Counted from the first letter of the stretch, positions 8,381 to 17,972 are shown. The stretch is DNA of 64,000 bases from Verrucolacustris abundans (GCA_965194535.1 OZ239145.1:806001-870000); one strand, 5' to 3'. Program-made: numbers and translations. Notes: generated by a model not told the origin, from the letters alone.

Positions 8381-8840
8381 GAGAGAGAAGCTCGGAACCT
8401 TTTGCCGAAGCAATTTCCAAAAGAGTCACGATTTCGATCAGCTCTCCCTTGCTTTGGCGCAGGATGGTAGCGGCTGAAGCCAGTTGAGATCCACGATGGA
8501 GTACATCGGCCACAAGGAGAAGGCGACAACCCTGAGGAATACTTTCCAAGTCTAAAATGGGACCACGGCCCGTCGGTTGAATCACATTTAGTCCACAACC
8601 CGCGAAGTAGGCGAGGGGGGCGGCAAGGGGAAGGGCGGCGGAATCGTACGCGATGACCTTTTCGATTCGGCGACGTTGATACCTCTCATTGATATCGGCA
8701 CAAGCAAAGCGAAACAGCTGCCCGTCCTGATAAATACCATCCGTGATGTAGTTCGGTTCGCCAGCCCGCCTAGCACTTTCAATTGTCCGAATGGAACCGA
8801 GAAGCCGATCCCGTGTGCTTCGAAGAGCTGGAGATTTCAA
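8346..8840 (-). CDS. Degenerate phosphoribosyltransferase-like protein
   Basis: A 164-residue protein that aligns by eye with the APRT/orotate type I phosphoribosyltransferase fold: RIEKVIAYDSAALPLAAPLAYFAG matches the segment before the hood, and GCRLLLVADVLHRGSQLASAATIL takes the place of the PRPP loop (usual form VDDLLATGGT). The first Asp of the DD pair is Ala and the TGGT loop is RGSQ, so ordinary PRPP chemistry is doubtful. Its ATG overlaps the stop of the sigma factor gene (ATGA), indicating co-translation. Its last residues run into the uvrB 3' end on the other strand. It could be a regulatory or binding-only relative. Confidence 0.6.
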   Translation of the reverse strand: MKSPALRSTRDRLLGSIRTIESARRAGEPNYITDGIYQDGQLFRFACADINERYQRRRIEKVIAYDSAALPLAAPLAYFAGCGLNVIQPTGRGPILDLESIPQGCRLLLVADVLHRGSQLASAATILRQSKGELIEIVTLLEIASAKGSELLSPISTYSVCSLR

Positions 8841-9691
8841 TCTTCGTCCACCCCTTCGGGTTGTTCTCCTCCTTGAGGAATGGTTTCCAAGGCGGTCCGT
8901 AGCTTTTTGAGGGCCACATTCTGAATCTGTCGGATGCGTTCACGCGTTACTTTGAACTTCTTGCCAATTTGCTCGAGAGTGGGGGGAGTTTCGTCGGTTA
9001 AGGGGAAGCGGAGGGAAAGAATAGCCCGCTCCCGCTCGTCGAGAACATGAAGGACGCTGCGAAGTTGTTTAATGAGATTGCGGCTTTCCAGATCCCGCCC
9101 AGGCATCACTGCAGTCTCGTCGGCGATGAGATCTCCTAGTTCGGCATCCGCTTCATCTCCCACAAAAGCGTTTAGGGAGGTGGGGCGCATCGATACGCGT
9201 CGAAGCTGAGCAATCTTCACCGCGGAGACTCCGCACTCTTTTGACAGCTCCTCATCTGTTGGCTCACGTCCAAGCTCATCGAAGAGTTGGATCGCGATCC
9301 TCCTCATTTTGGCAAGTTTATCGACCAAGTGAACGGGTAGGCGGATTGTCTTGGATTGATTGGCAAGTGCACGTCGAACCGACTGTTTAATCCACCAAGC
9401 CCCGTAAGTACTGAACTTCGTGCCTCGACCTGGGTCAAATCGTTCGACGCCTTTCATAAGGCCAATGTTTCCCTCGCTAATGAGGTCGAGAAGGGGAAGG
9501 CCAAGCCCCGCGTAATCGTGGGCGATCTTTACCACGAGGCGGAGGTTGGCACGGATCATCTGCTCGCGAGCCGCCCGATCGCCACGTTTGATGCGTTTTC
9601 CTAGACGCTGTTCATCCGCACGAGTCAGGAGGGGGATATCCCCAATTTCGCGGAGATAGGCACCGAGAGCACCGTCACGGAAATCGGTCAT
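8837..9691 (-). CDS. RNA polymerase sigma-70 family factor (RpoD/RpoS-like)
   Basis: A 284-residue sigma factor without region 1.1. Region 1.2 (GALGAYLREIGDIPLLT) is near residue 8, region 2 carries NLRLVVKIAHDYAGLGLPLLDLISEGNIGLMKG and the -10 recognition stretch FSTYGAWWIKQSVRRAL, region 3 follows, and region 4 ends with TLEQIGKKFKVTRERIRQIQ. The size and missing region 1.1 suggest a group 2 (RpoS/SigB-like) factor rather than the primary one, but this cannot be settled here. It lies 73 nt downstream of ppdK on the same strand, and the next gene overlaps its stop by 4 nt. Confidence 0.9.
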   Translation of the reverse strand: MTDFRDGALGAYLREIGDIPLLTRADEQRLGKRIKRGDRAAREQMIRANLRLVVKIAHDYAGLGLPLLDLISEGNIGLMKGVERFDPGRGTKFSTYGAWWIKQSVRRALANQSKTIRLPVHLVDKLAKMRRIAIQLFDELGREPTDEELSKECGVSAVKIAQLRRVSMRPTSLNAFVGDEADAELGDLIADETAVMPGRDLESRNLIKQLRSVLHVLDERERAILSLRFPLTDETPPTLEQIGKKFKVTRERIRQIQNVALKKLRTALETIPQGGEQPEGVDED

Positions 9692-9764
9692 GGGTAAAGA
9701 ATGAGCCTTTTTCCACTAAAGGGAAAGGGGAACTGGTAGAATATTTGATTCCCTTAAAGGGGAA

Positions 9765-12518
9765 TTAACTCTTCAGCGAGGCCTGAGCGGCTGCAAGGCG
9801 GGCGATCGGAAGCCGGAAAGGTGAACAGGATACGTAGGCTAGACCTAGACGGTGGCAAAACTTTACGGAATCGGGTTCTCCCCCGTGTTCGCCGCAAATG
9901 CCCAGTTTGATATCTTTTCGGGTTGCACGACCCAGTCTGACTGCGGTTTCCATGAGTTTGCCCACACCCCCTTGATCCAGTACCGCAAAGGGATTTTGAC
10001 GGACGATTTCCTCCTCTTGGTATCGGGGTAGGAATGTTCCTGCGTCGTCCCGACTCATGCCGAGGGTTGTCTGGGTCAAATCGTTGGTGCCGAAACTAAA
10101 GAACTGCGCTGACTTCGCGATCTCATCTGCAACCACGCAGGCGCGCGGAATTTCGATCATTGTTCCAACCAAGTAAGAAAGCTTCGTATTTCGCTCTTTT
10201 TGAACCTGAGTCGCCACGCGGTGAACAAGGTCGATTTGGAGTTCGAGCTCCTTTGGGAAGCCCACGAGAGGTATCATGATTTCGGGACGAACTTTCATGC
10301 CAGTGGCTTGAACCTCGGCCGCTGCCTCGAATACCGCGCGTGCCTGCATTTCTGAGATTTCAGGATAGACAATGCCCAGACGACAACCGCGATGTCCAAG
10401 CATAGGATTGAACTCGTGAAGCTCTTTGACGCGACGAGCAACGCGATCCACGGAAATTCCAAGCTTTTCAGCTAAGTCTTTTTGGGAGGCTTCGTCGTGC
10501 GGAATAAACTCGTGCAGGGGTGGGTCAAGGAAACGGATCGTGGCAGGCAGACCTTTGAGGGCTTTAAAGATGCCGGCAAAGTCTGAGCGCTGGGCGGGTA
10601 AAAGTTTGGAAAGGGCTTTGCCACGCTCATCGGCGTTTTCGGCGAGGATCATTTCTCGGACGTGATCAATTCGGTCTCCTTCAAAAAACATATGTTCTGT
10701 TCGGCAGAGACCCACTCCTTGAGCACCAAAGGCAACAGCATGAGCCACTTGATCGGGTTGGTCGGCGTTGGCGCGTACATCCATGGTCCTTCGTTGATCT
10801 GCCCACTGCATAAGTTGGGCAAAGACGCGGTAGATGGGGCTCTCCGCAGGGGTTAGATCCTTGTCGATGAGGACGCGAACGACATCGGAAGGGGATGTTT
10901 TGACTTCACCGGGGAAAATTTCGCCTGAGGTTCCGTCAATCGATAGGTAATCGCCTTTGCGGAAGTTTTGTCCGCGGACGTGCAAGGTGTTTGTCGCGTA
11001 ATCGATCTGGAGTTCGGAAGCGCCGCAGACACAGACTTTGCCCATTTGGCGTGCCACGAGGGCTGCGTGGGAAGAGACACCTCCTCTTGCGGTGAGAATA
11101 CCTTCAGCCGCCAGCATGCCCCGAATATCCTCTGGGCTGGTTTCGACACGGACGAGAAGGACTTTTTCACCTCTATGGGCGGCAGCTTCGGCCTCATTGG
11201 CGGAGAAGTAGATCTTGCCTGAGGCGGCACCAGGGCCCGCAGGGAGGCCTTTGGCGATCACCTGCGTAGTTTTACGAGCACGGGAATCAAACACAGGAGC
11301 AAGGAGTTGGCTGAGGGAATCTGCGGGGATACGGCGAATGGCGTCATCAGGCTTGATGAGCTTTTCTTTCACCATCTCCACAGCGATTCGGACGGCAGCA
11401 AATCCAGTCCGCTTGCCGTTGCGGGTTTGAAGCATAAAGAGGCGACCTTGTTCCACCGTAAATTCGAAATCCTGCATGTCGTGAAAGTGGCTCTCGAGGG
11501 TATGACGCACGTCTTGGAGTTGACGGTAAACCTCGGGCATTTCCACTTGGAGTTGGATGACAGGCTCGGGTGTGCGTACTCCGGCTACAACGTCTTCACC
11601 CTGCGCGTTGAGGAGAAACTCGCCGTAGAGAACTTTTTCGCCTGTGGCGGGATCGCGTGTGAAGGAGACGCCGGAACCGCTATCGTTTCCGGTATTTCCA
11701 AAGACCATGGCCTGAACATTCACTGCGGTGCCCCACTCGTGCGGGATGTTGTATTTTCGCCGATAAATAATTGCCCGTTCGTTGTTCCACGAACCGAAGA
11801 CTGCCCCTACAGCACCGCGGAGCTGCTCGCGGGGATCTTCTGGGAAATCTTTCCCTGTACGTTCGCGGATTAACTTGCGGAAGCGGTCGGTCAATGTGCG
11901 GAGGGCAGTTGCGTCTAATTTGGTGTCTGACACGTGAGGATCTTTGGGAAAGAGCTCTTTCTTGAGTTCCTCAATCACAACTTCGAAAGGTTCATGATCT
12001 TCACCCGCGCGCTTCTGAACGCCCATGACAACGTCACCATACATCTGAAGAAAGCGACGGTAGCAGTCGTAAGCAAAGCGCTCGTTTTTACTGCGTTCGG
12101 CCAAAGCGCGGACGGTTCGATCGTTGAGTCCGAGGTTGAGGATGGTGTCCATCATTCCCGGCATGGAGTCACGAGCCCCAGAGCGGACGGCGACGAGCAG
12201 GGGATCCTTTTGATCGCCGAATTTCTTGCCCATGGCGGTCTCGAGTTTGTGGATGGCCTCGTCGATCTGTTTTTCAAGGGCAGGTGGGTAGGTGCGTTTA
12301 TGGTCGTAGTAGTAGGTACAGACTTCTGTGCTGATGGTGAATCCGGGGGGGACAGGGAGCCGGATTCGGGTCATTTCTGCCAAGTTGGCGCCTTTACCCC
12401 CCAAGAGGGATTTCATTGTGCCATTCCCATCGGCTTTGCCGTTTCCGAATGAGTAGACGTATTTTGGTGCCTTACTAGAGGCCTTTTTAGCTTTGGAGGA
12501 TTTAGATTTCGTGGGCAT
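9765..12518 (-). CDS. ppdK: Pyruvate, phosphate dikinase
   Basis: Interconverts pyruvate, ATP and Pi with phosphoenolpyruvate, AMP and PPi. At 917 residues it is full length. The N-terminal ATP-grasp part starts with GNGKADGNGTMKSLLGGKGANLAEM and contains RSGARDSMPGMMDTILNLG. The swivelling domain holds the phosphorylated His in GGVSSHAALVARQMG, and the PEP barrel contains FSFGTNDLTQTTLGMSRDD and the late GICGEHGGEPDSV with YVSCSPF. The N-terminal Lys/Ser-rich extension (about 20 residues) is unusual but short. It shares its strand with rph and folD upstream, with a 55-nt gap to rph. Confidence 0.96.
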   Translation of the reverse strand: MPTKSKSSKAKKASSKAPKYVYSFGNGKADGNGTMKSLLGGKGANLAEMTRIRLPVPPGFTISTEVCTYYYDHKRTYPPALEKQIDEAIHKLETAMGKKFGDQKDPLLVAVRSGARDSMPGMMDTILNLGLNDRTVRALAERSKNERFAYDCYRRFLQMYGDVVMGVQKRAGEDHEPFEVVIEELKKELFPKDPHVSDTKLDATALRTLTDRFRKLIRERTGKDFPEDPREQLRGAVGAVFGSWNNERAIIYRRKYNIPHEWGTAVNVQAMVFGNTGNDSGSGVSFTRDPATGEKVLYGEFLLNAQGEDVVAGVRTPEPVIQLQVEMPEVYRQLQDVRHTLESHFHDMQDFEFTVEQGRLFMLQTRNGKRTGFAAVRIAVEMVKEKLIKPDDAIRRIPADSLSQLLAPVFDSRARKTTQVIAKGLPAGPGAASGKIYFSANEAEAAAHRGEKVLLVRVETSPEDIRGMLAAEGILTARGGVSSHAALVARQMGKVCVCGASELQIDYATNTLHVRGQNFRKGDYLSIDGTSGEIFPGEVKTSPSDVVRVLIDKDLTPAESPIYRVFAQLMQWADQRRTMDVRANADQPDQVAHAVAFGAQGVGLCRTEHMFFEGDRIDHVREMILAENADERGKALSKLLPAQRSDFAGIFKALKGLPATIRFLDPPLHEFIPHDEASQKDLAEKLGISVDRVARRVKELHEFNPMLGHRGCRLGIVYPEISEMQARAVFEAAAEVQATGMKVRPEIMIPLVGFPKELELQIDLVHRVATQVQKERNTKLSYLVGTMIEIPRACVVADEIAKSAQFFSFGTNDLTQTTLGMSRDDAGTFLPRYQEEEIVRQNPFAVLDQGGVGKLMETAVRLGRATRKDIKLGICGEHGGEPDSVKFCHRLGLAYVSCSPFRLPIARLAAAQASLKS

Positions 12519-12573
12519 GAGTAAAAGCTAAGCGTATCGGAATGCCAGTAACGAGAGCCTTTGGCAAGCTAGA

Positions 12574-13341
12574 TTAGGCTGGCGAAGATGAGAGGGGTTC
12601 GGCCTTGGGGCGTGACTTCCAAGAGGACTCCTGAAAAGCGAAAACCTTTTTAAGACCTTCCTGAGCTAAAGTGAGGAGGGAGTGAAATTCTTCACTGCTG
12701 AAATCGTGCTCTTCCCCGCCCGCTTGGACTTCCACGAGGCGACCTGCTCCAGTCATCACGACATTCATATCGACCTGGGCATCCCGATCCTCGGGGTAGT
12801 TCAGATCGAGAAGGGGAACCTGATCGACGAGACCCACGCTAATCGCACCGACCGGGGTGCGTAGAGGGTCAGAGGTCATTTTCCCAGAGAGTTGCAGGCG
12901 TTCGATGGCGCGACGAAGGGCGAGGCACGCCCCAGTGATCGCAGTGGTGCGGGTGCCTCCATCCGCGGAGAGAACATCGCAATCGATCCAGAGGCTTCGC
13001 GGGCCTAGTGCAGTGAGATCCGTTACAGCTCGAAGACTACGACCGAGGAGACGCTGAATTTCGGTGGAGCGTCCGTCGACTTTTCCTCGGGAGGAGTCGC
13101 GGGGTTTACGGCTCGAGGTTGAGGCGGGAAGCATGGAGTACTCGGCTGTTAGCCATCCCCCCGCTACGCCTTGTTCTTTCATCCAGCGTGGAACAGCTTC
13201 GTCCACACTTGCGGTACAGATCACCTCCGTCTTTCCGCATTTCAGTAGAACGGATCCAACGGCTTGTGGGGCGATATCCCATGTACAGGAGAGGGGGCGA
13301 AGATCTTTTGGGGATCGACCGTCGGTGCGGGCTGAAGTCAT
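12574..13341 (-). CDS. rph: Ribonuclease PH
   Basis: Phosphorolytic 3' to 5' exoribonuclease that trims tRNA 3' ends. At 255 residues it has typical length. Visible motifs are RPLSCTWDIAPQAVGSVLLKCG at the start, EYSMLPAST, the GRSLRAVTDL segment and the catalytic-site sequence ADGGTRTTAITGA, then DLNYPEDRDAQVDMNVVMT. Since none of the three tRNAs here encodes CCA, 3' trimming and CCA addition must both occur. The ATG overlaps the folD stop by 4 nt (ATGA), implying coupled translation. Confidence 0.95.
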   Translation of the reverse strand: MTSARTDGRSPKDLRPLSCTWDIAPQAVGSVLLKCGKTEVICTASVDEAVPRWMKEQGVAGGWLTAEYSMLPASTSSRKPRDSSRGKVDGRSTEIQRLLGRSLRAVTDLTALGPRSLWIDCDVLSADGGTRTTAITGACLALRRAIERLQLSGKMTSDPLRTPVGAISVGLVDQVPLLDLNYPEDRDAQVDMNVVMTGAGRLVEVQAGGEEHDFSSEEFHSLLTLAQEGLKKVFAFQESSWKSRPKAEPLSSSPA

Positions 13342-14222
13342 GAGGAACCATCCTCGGCGGCTCGGACTGTGTTGGAAAGAAGAAGTGCAATAGTCATGGG
13401 GCCGACGCCTCCCGGATTGGGTGTGATGGCGCCTGCGACAGGTTGGACGGAAGAAAAATCCACATCACCCACAAGTCGGTATCCACGAGGTGAGGCTGCA
13501 TCGGGAACGCGGTTCACGCCGACATCGATAACCGTGGCGCCCGCTTGAACATGTTCTTTCGTTAAAAAAAGAGGACGACCCAGTGCACCGACCAAGATAT
13601 CGGCCTGCCGTGTGATGGAAGATAGATTGGGTGTGCTGGAGTGGGCGAGAGTGACCGTGCAGTCGGCGTGAGGGGATTTCTGAGCAAGGAGAACTGCGAG
13701 GGGTCTACCCACAATCTGGCCCCGCCCAACAATGACAGCATGTTTTCCGCGGGTAGGAATCTTTCCTAAGCGGAGAATTTCAAGAATTCCTGCAGGGGTA
13801 CAGGGGAGAAATCCTGTGGGATCCCCTAAGAGAAGTTTTCCAAAGTTTACCGGGTGAAATCCGTCCACATCTTTGGATGGAGTGACACGAGCGTAGACCT
13901 GATCGTTGGGCAATCCTTGGGGAAGAGGGGATTGAATCAGGATTCCGTGAACTTTTGGGTCGGCGTTCAGCGTGTCGATCTGGCGGAGCAGATCGGGGAG
14001 AGAAGTGGTCTCGGGAAGAACTAGGGTGGTGCTGGAGATGCCGACCTCCTTTGCCCGGCTTTCCTTACGGCTTACGTAAGCGCGGGACGCAGGGTCTTCC
14101 CCAACACGAATAAAGACAAGGCGTGGTGTGACTCCGCGTTTCGTTAGGGCTGCGACACGGCTTGCCGTTTCGCGATGAATCTGACTGGCGTAAGCTTCTC
14201 CATCTAAAATACGTGCAGGCAT
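13338..14222 (-). CDS. folD: Methylenetetrahydrofolate dehydrogenase/cyclohydrolase
   Basis: Bifunctional one-carbon enzyme converting 5,10-methylene-THF to 10-formyl-THF. The protein is 294 residues from ATG 14222 (MPARILDGEAYA). Motifs are YVSRKESRAKEVGI with the catalytic Lys, ILIQSPLPQGLP, PSKDVDGFHPVNFGKL, the nucleotide-binding GRGQIVGRPLAVLL and the C-terminal PNPGGVGPMTIALLL. The frame is open upstream to 14354, but the longer form adds a Thr/Ser/Pro-rich stretch with no family match that overlaps the preceding gene, so the shorter start is preferred. It sits between the beta-CASP nuclease gene and rph in a minus-strand operon. Confidence 0.95.
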   Translation of the reverse strand: MPARILDGEAYASQIHRETASRVAALTKRGVTPRLVFIRVGEDPASRAYVSRKESRAKEVGISSTTLVLPETTSLPDLLRQIDTLNADPKVHGILIQSPLPQGLPNDQVYARVTPSKDVDGFHPVNFGKLLLGDPTGFLPCTPAGILEILRLGKIPTRGKHAVIVGRGQIVGRPLAVLLAQKSPHADCTVTLAHSSTPNLSSITRQADILVGALGRPLFLTKEHVQAGATVIDVGVNRVPDAASPRGYRLVGDVDFSSVQPVAGAITPNPGGVGPMTIALLLSNTVRAAEDGSS

Positions 14223-14257
14223 AGGGAGAGAATGCAACGAAGATGAAAAAAGTGAAA

Positions 14258-15625
14258 CTAGGAAAGATGGGGGAACAGGGGGATGGGTTGTCCTGGTGGA
14301 GGTTGAATCACCTCTGTTTTGGGTCGTTGAAGTAGGATTTGGGATGCGAACCAAGCTTGAGCGTCGGGATCGCCATGGACGAGCAAAACTCGGGATGGCT
14401 GAATCTCATCACAGGCCCAACGCAGAATGTCCTCGCGGGTGGCATGCGCGGTAAGATCAAAATAACGGACCTCACAACGAATGGGGACAGAACCGGTATC
14501 GCCCCAAGGCACCTCGCCTCCTTGGCCCGCTTTTCGCAGAAGACCCGATGGAGAGGCTGGATCGGTATAACCGACAAAAAAGATTGAATCGTGTTCCCGT
14601 GGGAAAAACAGGCGGGCAATTGTGTGGCTCGTGGTGTTCGGGGTCATCATGCCAGAACTGAGAAGGTAAATGTGGCCAGCCCGGAGGCGGAGGCTGGGAA
14701 GGCGTCGGGGGTCGAAGGTTTCGGGCTGCGCTTCGGGAATCAGTCGAAGTCCTCCGTGTTGTCTGGGATTTAATGTTCGTTGCCGGTCGTAGACCTCCGT
14801 CATCACGCGACCTAAGCCACCGATGTAGATAGGAGCTTTGGGTATTTTCCCCTCGAGTCGTGCATGGTGCAACAGAGCGAGGACTTCCTGTGTTTTTCCC
14901 ATGGCAAAAACGGGAATTAGGACGGCCCCGCCCCGCTCAAAAGTTTGCCGTATCCCCGCCAGAAGTGATTCCTCAAAAAAAGCGCGATCTTGTCCAGGAA
15001 TGGCGGGTTGGGCACCTCGGGTGGTTTCCATAATCAGAGTGTCAAAAGGGCCGGGGGGGTGTTGGCAGGGGAGCATGAGAGTTTGGCGCTGAAGATTAAA
15101 ATCGCCTGTGTAGAGAGCTCGTTGATTTTCCGCACGAATTTCAGTCATGACGGAGCCCACCACGTGACCTGCATCATGAAGTACGAACTCGAAAGCGGAG
15201 GAGTCGACTCGGATCGGCCGATTTAAGTTTGCGAGTTCCCAAGTGACGGCACTGTCGTCCACACCACGGTGGGTGTAGAGGGGGTAATCGGAGCGCCCAA
15301 GTTCGCGTCTTTGACGGGTCATCACATTGACCGAGTTGTGGAGAAGAGGTTCGGTAAGGGCCGCTGTTCCTGAAGTCATGAGAACCTTGGCCCCTGGGTG
15401 AGCGGCGGTGACGAGGGGAAGGGAGCCAATGTGATCATGATGGGCGTGAGAAATAAGAATCGTTTCAAGGTCTTCCGGGATCTCGTCCAGCAGAGGAGTC
15501 GCGTCCCAGCCGTCGAGGCGAGGGTGCATTCCCGCATCCAGAAGCACGGAGTGCTCTCCTGCGCGGAGCAGGTAGGAGTTCGCCCCAATTTCGGGCGCAC
15601 GAGTCAGATTAGTAAAGGTGACCAT
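14258..15625 (-). CDS. Metallo-beta-lactamase/beta-CASP RNA-processing-type nuclease
   Basis: A 455-residue protein with a metallo-beta-lactamase core (LISHAHHDHIGSLPLV near residue 60, HDAGHVVGS, YTGDFN) followed by a beta-CASP insertion (GAVLIPVFAMGKTQEVLALL) and the closing metal segment VLLVHGDPDAQ. This arrangement is that of the CPSF73/YSH1-like exonucleases that act on RNA. The bacterial members are poorly characterised, so the substrate is not assigned. It lies between the SurA/PpiD-like chaperone gene and folD on the same strand, 35 nt upstream of folD. Confidence 0.85.
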   Translation of the reverse strand: MVTFTNLTRAPEIGANSYLLRAGEHSVLLDAGMHPRLDGWDATPLLDEIPEDLETILISHAHHDHIGSLPLVTAAHPGAKVLMTSGTAALTEPLLHNSVNVMTRQRRELGRSDYPLYTHRGVDDSAVTWELANLNRPIRVDSSAFEFVLHDAGHVVGSVMTEIRAENQRALYTGDFNLQRQTLMLPCQHPPGPFDTLIMETTRGAQPAIPGQDRAFFEESLLAGIRQTFERGGAVLIPVFAMGKTQEVLALLHHARLEGKIPKAPIYIGGLGRVMTEVYDRQRTLNPRQHGGLRLIPEAQPETFDPRRLPSLRLRAGHIYLLSSGMMTPNTTSHTIARLFFPREHDSIFFVGYTDPASPSGLLRKAGQGGEVPWGDTGSVPIRCEVRYFDLTAHATREDILRWACDEIQPSRVLLVHGDPDAQAWFASQILLQRPKTEVIQPPPGQPIPLFPHLS

Positions 15626-15655
15626 GAAGTACGGAAAGGGAGGGAGAGAAGAAAG

Positions 15656-17155
15656 TCAGAGCGATCCGCGGAGTTGCGTAAGCACTTCGGGTGGCAGCTG
15701 ATTTTCAGGAAGAGTGGCGCGACCGGTCAACCAATCTCGGATAATTTCACCGCGGCGTTGGTTTTGGAGTTGGGCGAGAATTCTTGGAAAAGTAGAAGCG
15801 GCCGTTGCGGGCGGAACGGGATCTCTTTGGGACAGGTACACCGCGATGAAATCTCGTTCTGTCCGAAATGGGGGGCTAACGCGTGCTGGGTCGAGTTGGG
15901 TTACGGCAGGACGTATGCGATCTGCATTAGGAAACGTGAGAGGCTTGTCATCGGCAGGCGCGAAAATTGGCAGGGGGGTGGAGGTGAGTCCTGCTGATTT
16001 GACGATATCCTCCCACTTCTGGCCTTGGGCGAGTGCGACATTTGCGTATTGAGTGAAAGATTGTGCGGATTGGGCGGCCATTTGAAGACGAGCTTGTTCA
16101 AGCCAACGTGCACGGATCTCGGTTGTCACCTCGGACAAAGGACGGGTACGGCCAGGCTGTTCATCCTTGAGGTTGAGGACGAGAAACCCATTTTTGGAGG
16201 GCAGATAGTCGCTTACAGGCTCTTCAGAAGAGAGCGCAAAGGCAGCAGCGGTGAGTTTTGGGTCTGTTTCACCAGGGAAGGGAGTTTCTGTGGGTGAGAA
16301 GGGACCGAAGGTACGAGCTGACAGTTTGGCTTGTGCGACTTGACTCGAAAATGAGGGACGAGATTTTCCTTCGGGAATATTGAAAAACTGAGATGTAAAG
16401 GCGAAGGCAGTTTCCCCTGCTTTGGTTCTCTGTTCCTCAGAAGGACCAGCGGCTAGGAACTCGACGACTTCGACCGTACGGCGTGGTGGAAGAGCAAATT
16501 CAGCAACGTTCGCTTTGTAGAAACTTTCCAGATCTTCAGGCTTGGGTTCTGTAGGGTTTAGTTTGGATGGATCCCACCGCACGATTTGGGCGTGAACGGG
16601 TCCAAAAAGGCGCTGAAGTCTTTTCTCTCCTTCTTCCGGAGACACGAAAGTGGTGGAGGCAAGAGCTCGAAGGAGAGTATCGGTGCGGACTGAATCGAGA
16701 ACGGCTTGATTGAACCGTTCTGCACTAAACCCTTGGGGAGATAAGAAGCTGGAATTAAATCGCTGAAAGATCTCTGGATCGTAGATGTTGTCTTTTTGGA
16801 ATAGAGGATTCTTTTTGATAGTGGAGACCAGTTGGTCGGGTTGGGCGTCAATCTTTGCCTGATCGGCGGCTTGAATCTGAAGCAGGCGAATCCAGGTTTG
16901 GAAATTAAGGAACTCGTTTTGATCTGCGGACGGAATACGGCCACTCTGAAGCGTGATCTCGAGGAGAGCTAGACGTTGGGCGGCAACGAATTCATTTACA
17001 TTCATGGAGTCGCCCCCGATCTTTCCAACGATTTGAGACGCGGGATCCTGGCCACCTTGTGGGGTCCAATTTCCAAAAAAGATGAAGGAAATGCCAACGA
17101 TGGCGAGAAGAAGCAGGAGAAGGCCCTTTAACTTATCGTGTAGGAAAGTGATCAT
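15656..17155 (-). CDS. SurA/PpiD-like periplasmic folding factor
   Basis: A 499-residue protein with an N-terminal membrane anchor (LLLLLLAIVGISFIFFGNW, residues about 11-30) and then a SurA_N-like helical domain (IVGKIGGDSMNVNEFVAAQR). A parvulin-like region follows: AAFALSSEEPVSDYLPSKNGFLVLNLKDEQPG. The arrangement matches PpiD, an inner-membrane-anchored chaperone facing the periplasm. The rotamase core looks weak, so isomerase activity is uncertain. The start has AAGGA just ahead of the ATG. It begins the minus-strand run that ends at 8346 and is divergent from the gene at 17207. Confidence 0.75.
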   Translation of the reverse strand: MITFLHDKLKGLLLLLLAIVGISFIFFGNWTPQGGQDPASQIVGKIGGDSMNVNEFVAAQRLALLEITLQSGRIPSADQNEFLNFQTWIRLLQIQAADQAKIDAQPDQLVSTIKKNPLFQKDNIYDPEIFQRFNSSFLSPQGFSAERFNQAVLDSVRTDTLLRALASTTFVSPEEGEKRLQRLFGPVHAQIVRWDPSKLNPTEPKPEDLESFYKANVAEFALPPRRTVEVVEFLAAGPSEEQRTKAGETAFAFTSQFFNIPEGKSRPSFSSQVAQAKLSARTFGPFSPTETPFPGETDPKLTAAAFALSSEEPVSDYLPSKNGFLVLNLKDEQPGRTRPLSEVTTEIRARWLEQARLQMAAQSAQSFTQYANVALAQGQKWEDIVKSAGLTSTPLPIFAPADDKPLTFPNADRIRPAVTQLDPARVSPPFRTERDFIAVYLSQRDPVPPATAASTFPRILAQLQNQRRGEIIRDWLTGRATLPENQLPPEVLTQLRGSL

Positions 17156-17206
17156 GATCCTTTTTGGCTTGCTAGGGGGGTAGGAGGGAAGCGCAAAATC
17201 ATAAAG

Positions 17207-17950
17207 ATGCGAACGATCTTTGTGGGTATTTTACTGGGTCTGATGTTGGTCACCCTGAAAGTTCAAGGTGAGGATGTGCTTCGGTTGAAAAATGGCGAGA
17301 TTTTGAAGGGGCAGGCGATCAAGTTTGATGAGGGATCGATGACATTAACATTTAAGTTTGCTCAGGGGACTTTGGGGTATCCCTCGGCAGACCTGGCAGA
17401 GGTGACTTTAGAGGAGAGGCCGGGGATTGCGCAGGGCCGAGAGGCCTTTTCGAAAGGGAATTGGGAGGAGGTTGTGACGCACTGGAAGACTACAGTGGAC
17501 ACTCTGGTCGGGGTGGATTGTCCTTGGGTGCTCGAGTGCGCGGGTGGGCTAGGCCAAGCCTATTTGGCGTTAGGGAAAGTTGCGGATGCGGAGACTCTTT
17601 TTGGGAAAATGAAAAAATTTTATACTCAAGGCCCAGCGGCCCTTCGTGCGTCTGTGGGATTGGCAGAGGCCACGTCGGGTCGGGATGCAGGGGTTCTTCT
17701 TGAAAAATTAAAGGAGTTAGAAGGGCAACTCAAAGAGAGCTTGCGGCCCGTGCGAGCGGATCGCGAGGCTCTAGCGGAGTACTTTTTTGCGCGCGGGGGT
17801 GCATTCGAGAAAAAAGGGGAGATGAAAAAAGCTTTAGAGGACTACTTACGCGTTGGGGCCCTATATCCGGAGCCCCCCTCCTTGGGGCAACGAGCGGAGC
17901 AAAAAGCGGAGTTGCTAAGAAAATCAAATAAAGACCTCGTCACCGAATAG
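17207..17950 (+). CDS. Secreted TPR-like protein upstream of exbB
   Basis: A 247-residue protein with a signal peptide (residues 1-21, ending VQGED), a short beta-rich part (LRLKNGEILKGQAIKFDEG) and then helical repeats resembling TPR units (GQAYLALGKVADAETLFGKM near residue 110; YFFARGGAFEKKGEMKKALEDYLRVGALYPE near residue 190). The opening resembles periplasmic proteins that accompany ExbB/TolQ genes in PVC bacteria, as I recall them. It is followed after 22 nt by exbB on the same strand, so a role with the proton channel complex is plausible but inferred. Confidence 0.6.
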   Translation: MRTIFVGILLGLMLVTLKVQGEDVLRLKNGEILKGQAIKFDEGSMTLTFKFAQGTLGYPSADLAEVTLEERPGIAQGREAFSKGNWEEVVTHWKTTVDTLVGVDCPWVLECAGGLGQAYLALGKVADAETLFGKMKKFYTQGPAALRASVGLAEATSGRDAGVLLEKLKELEGQLKESLRPVRADREALAEYFFARGGAFEKKGEMKKALEDYLRVGALYPEPPSLGQRAEQKAELLRKSNKDLVTE

Positions 17951-17972
17951 GTCTTTTGAATAATCTATATCC

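Noticed and set aside
9748..9765. Inverted repeat ATTCCC/GGGAAT between ppdK and the sigma factor as a terminator
   Set aside because: It has only 6 bp and no following T-run on the transcribed strand, so the sigma gene may simply be co-transcribed.
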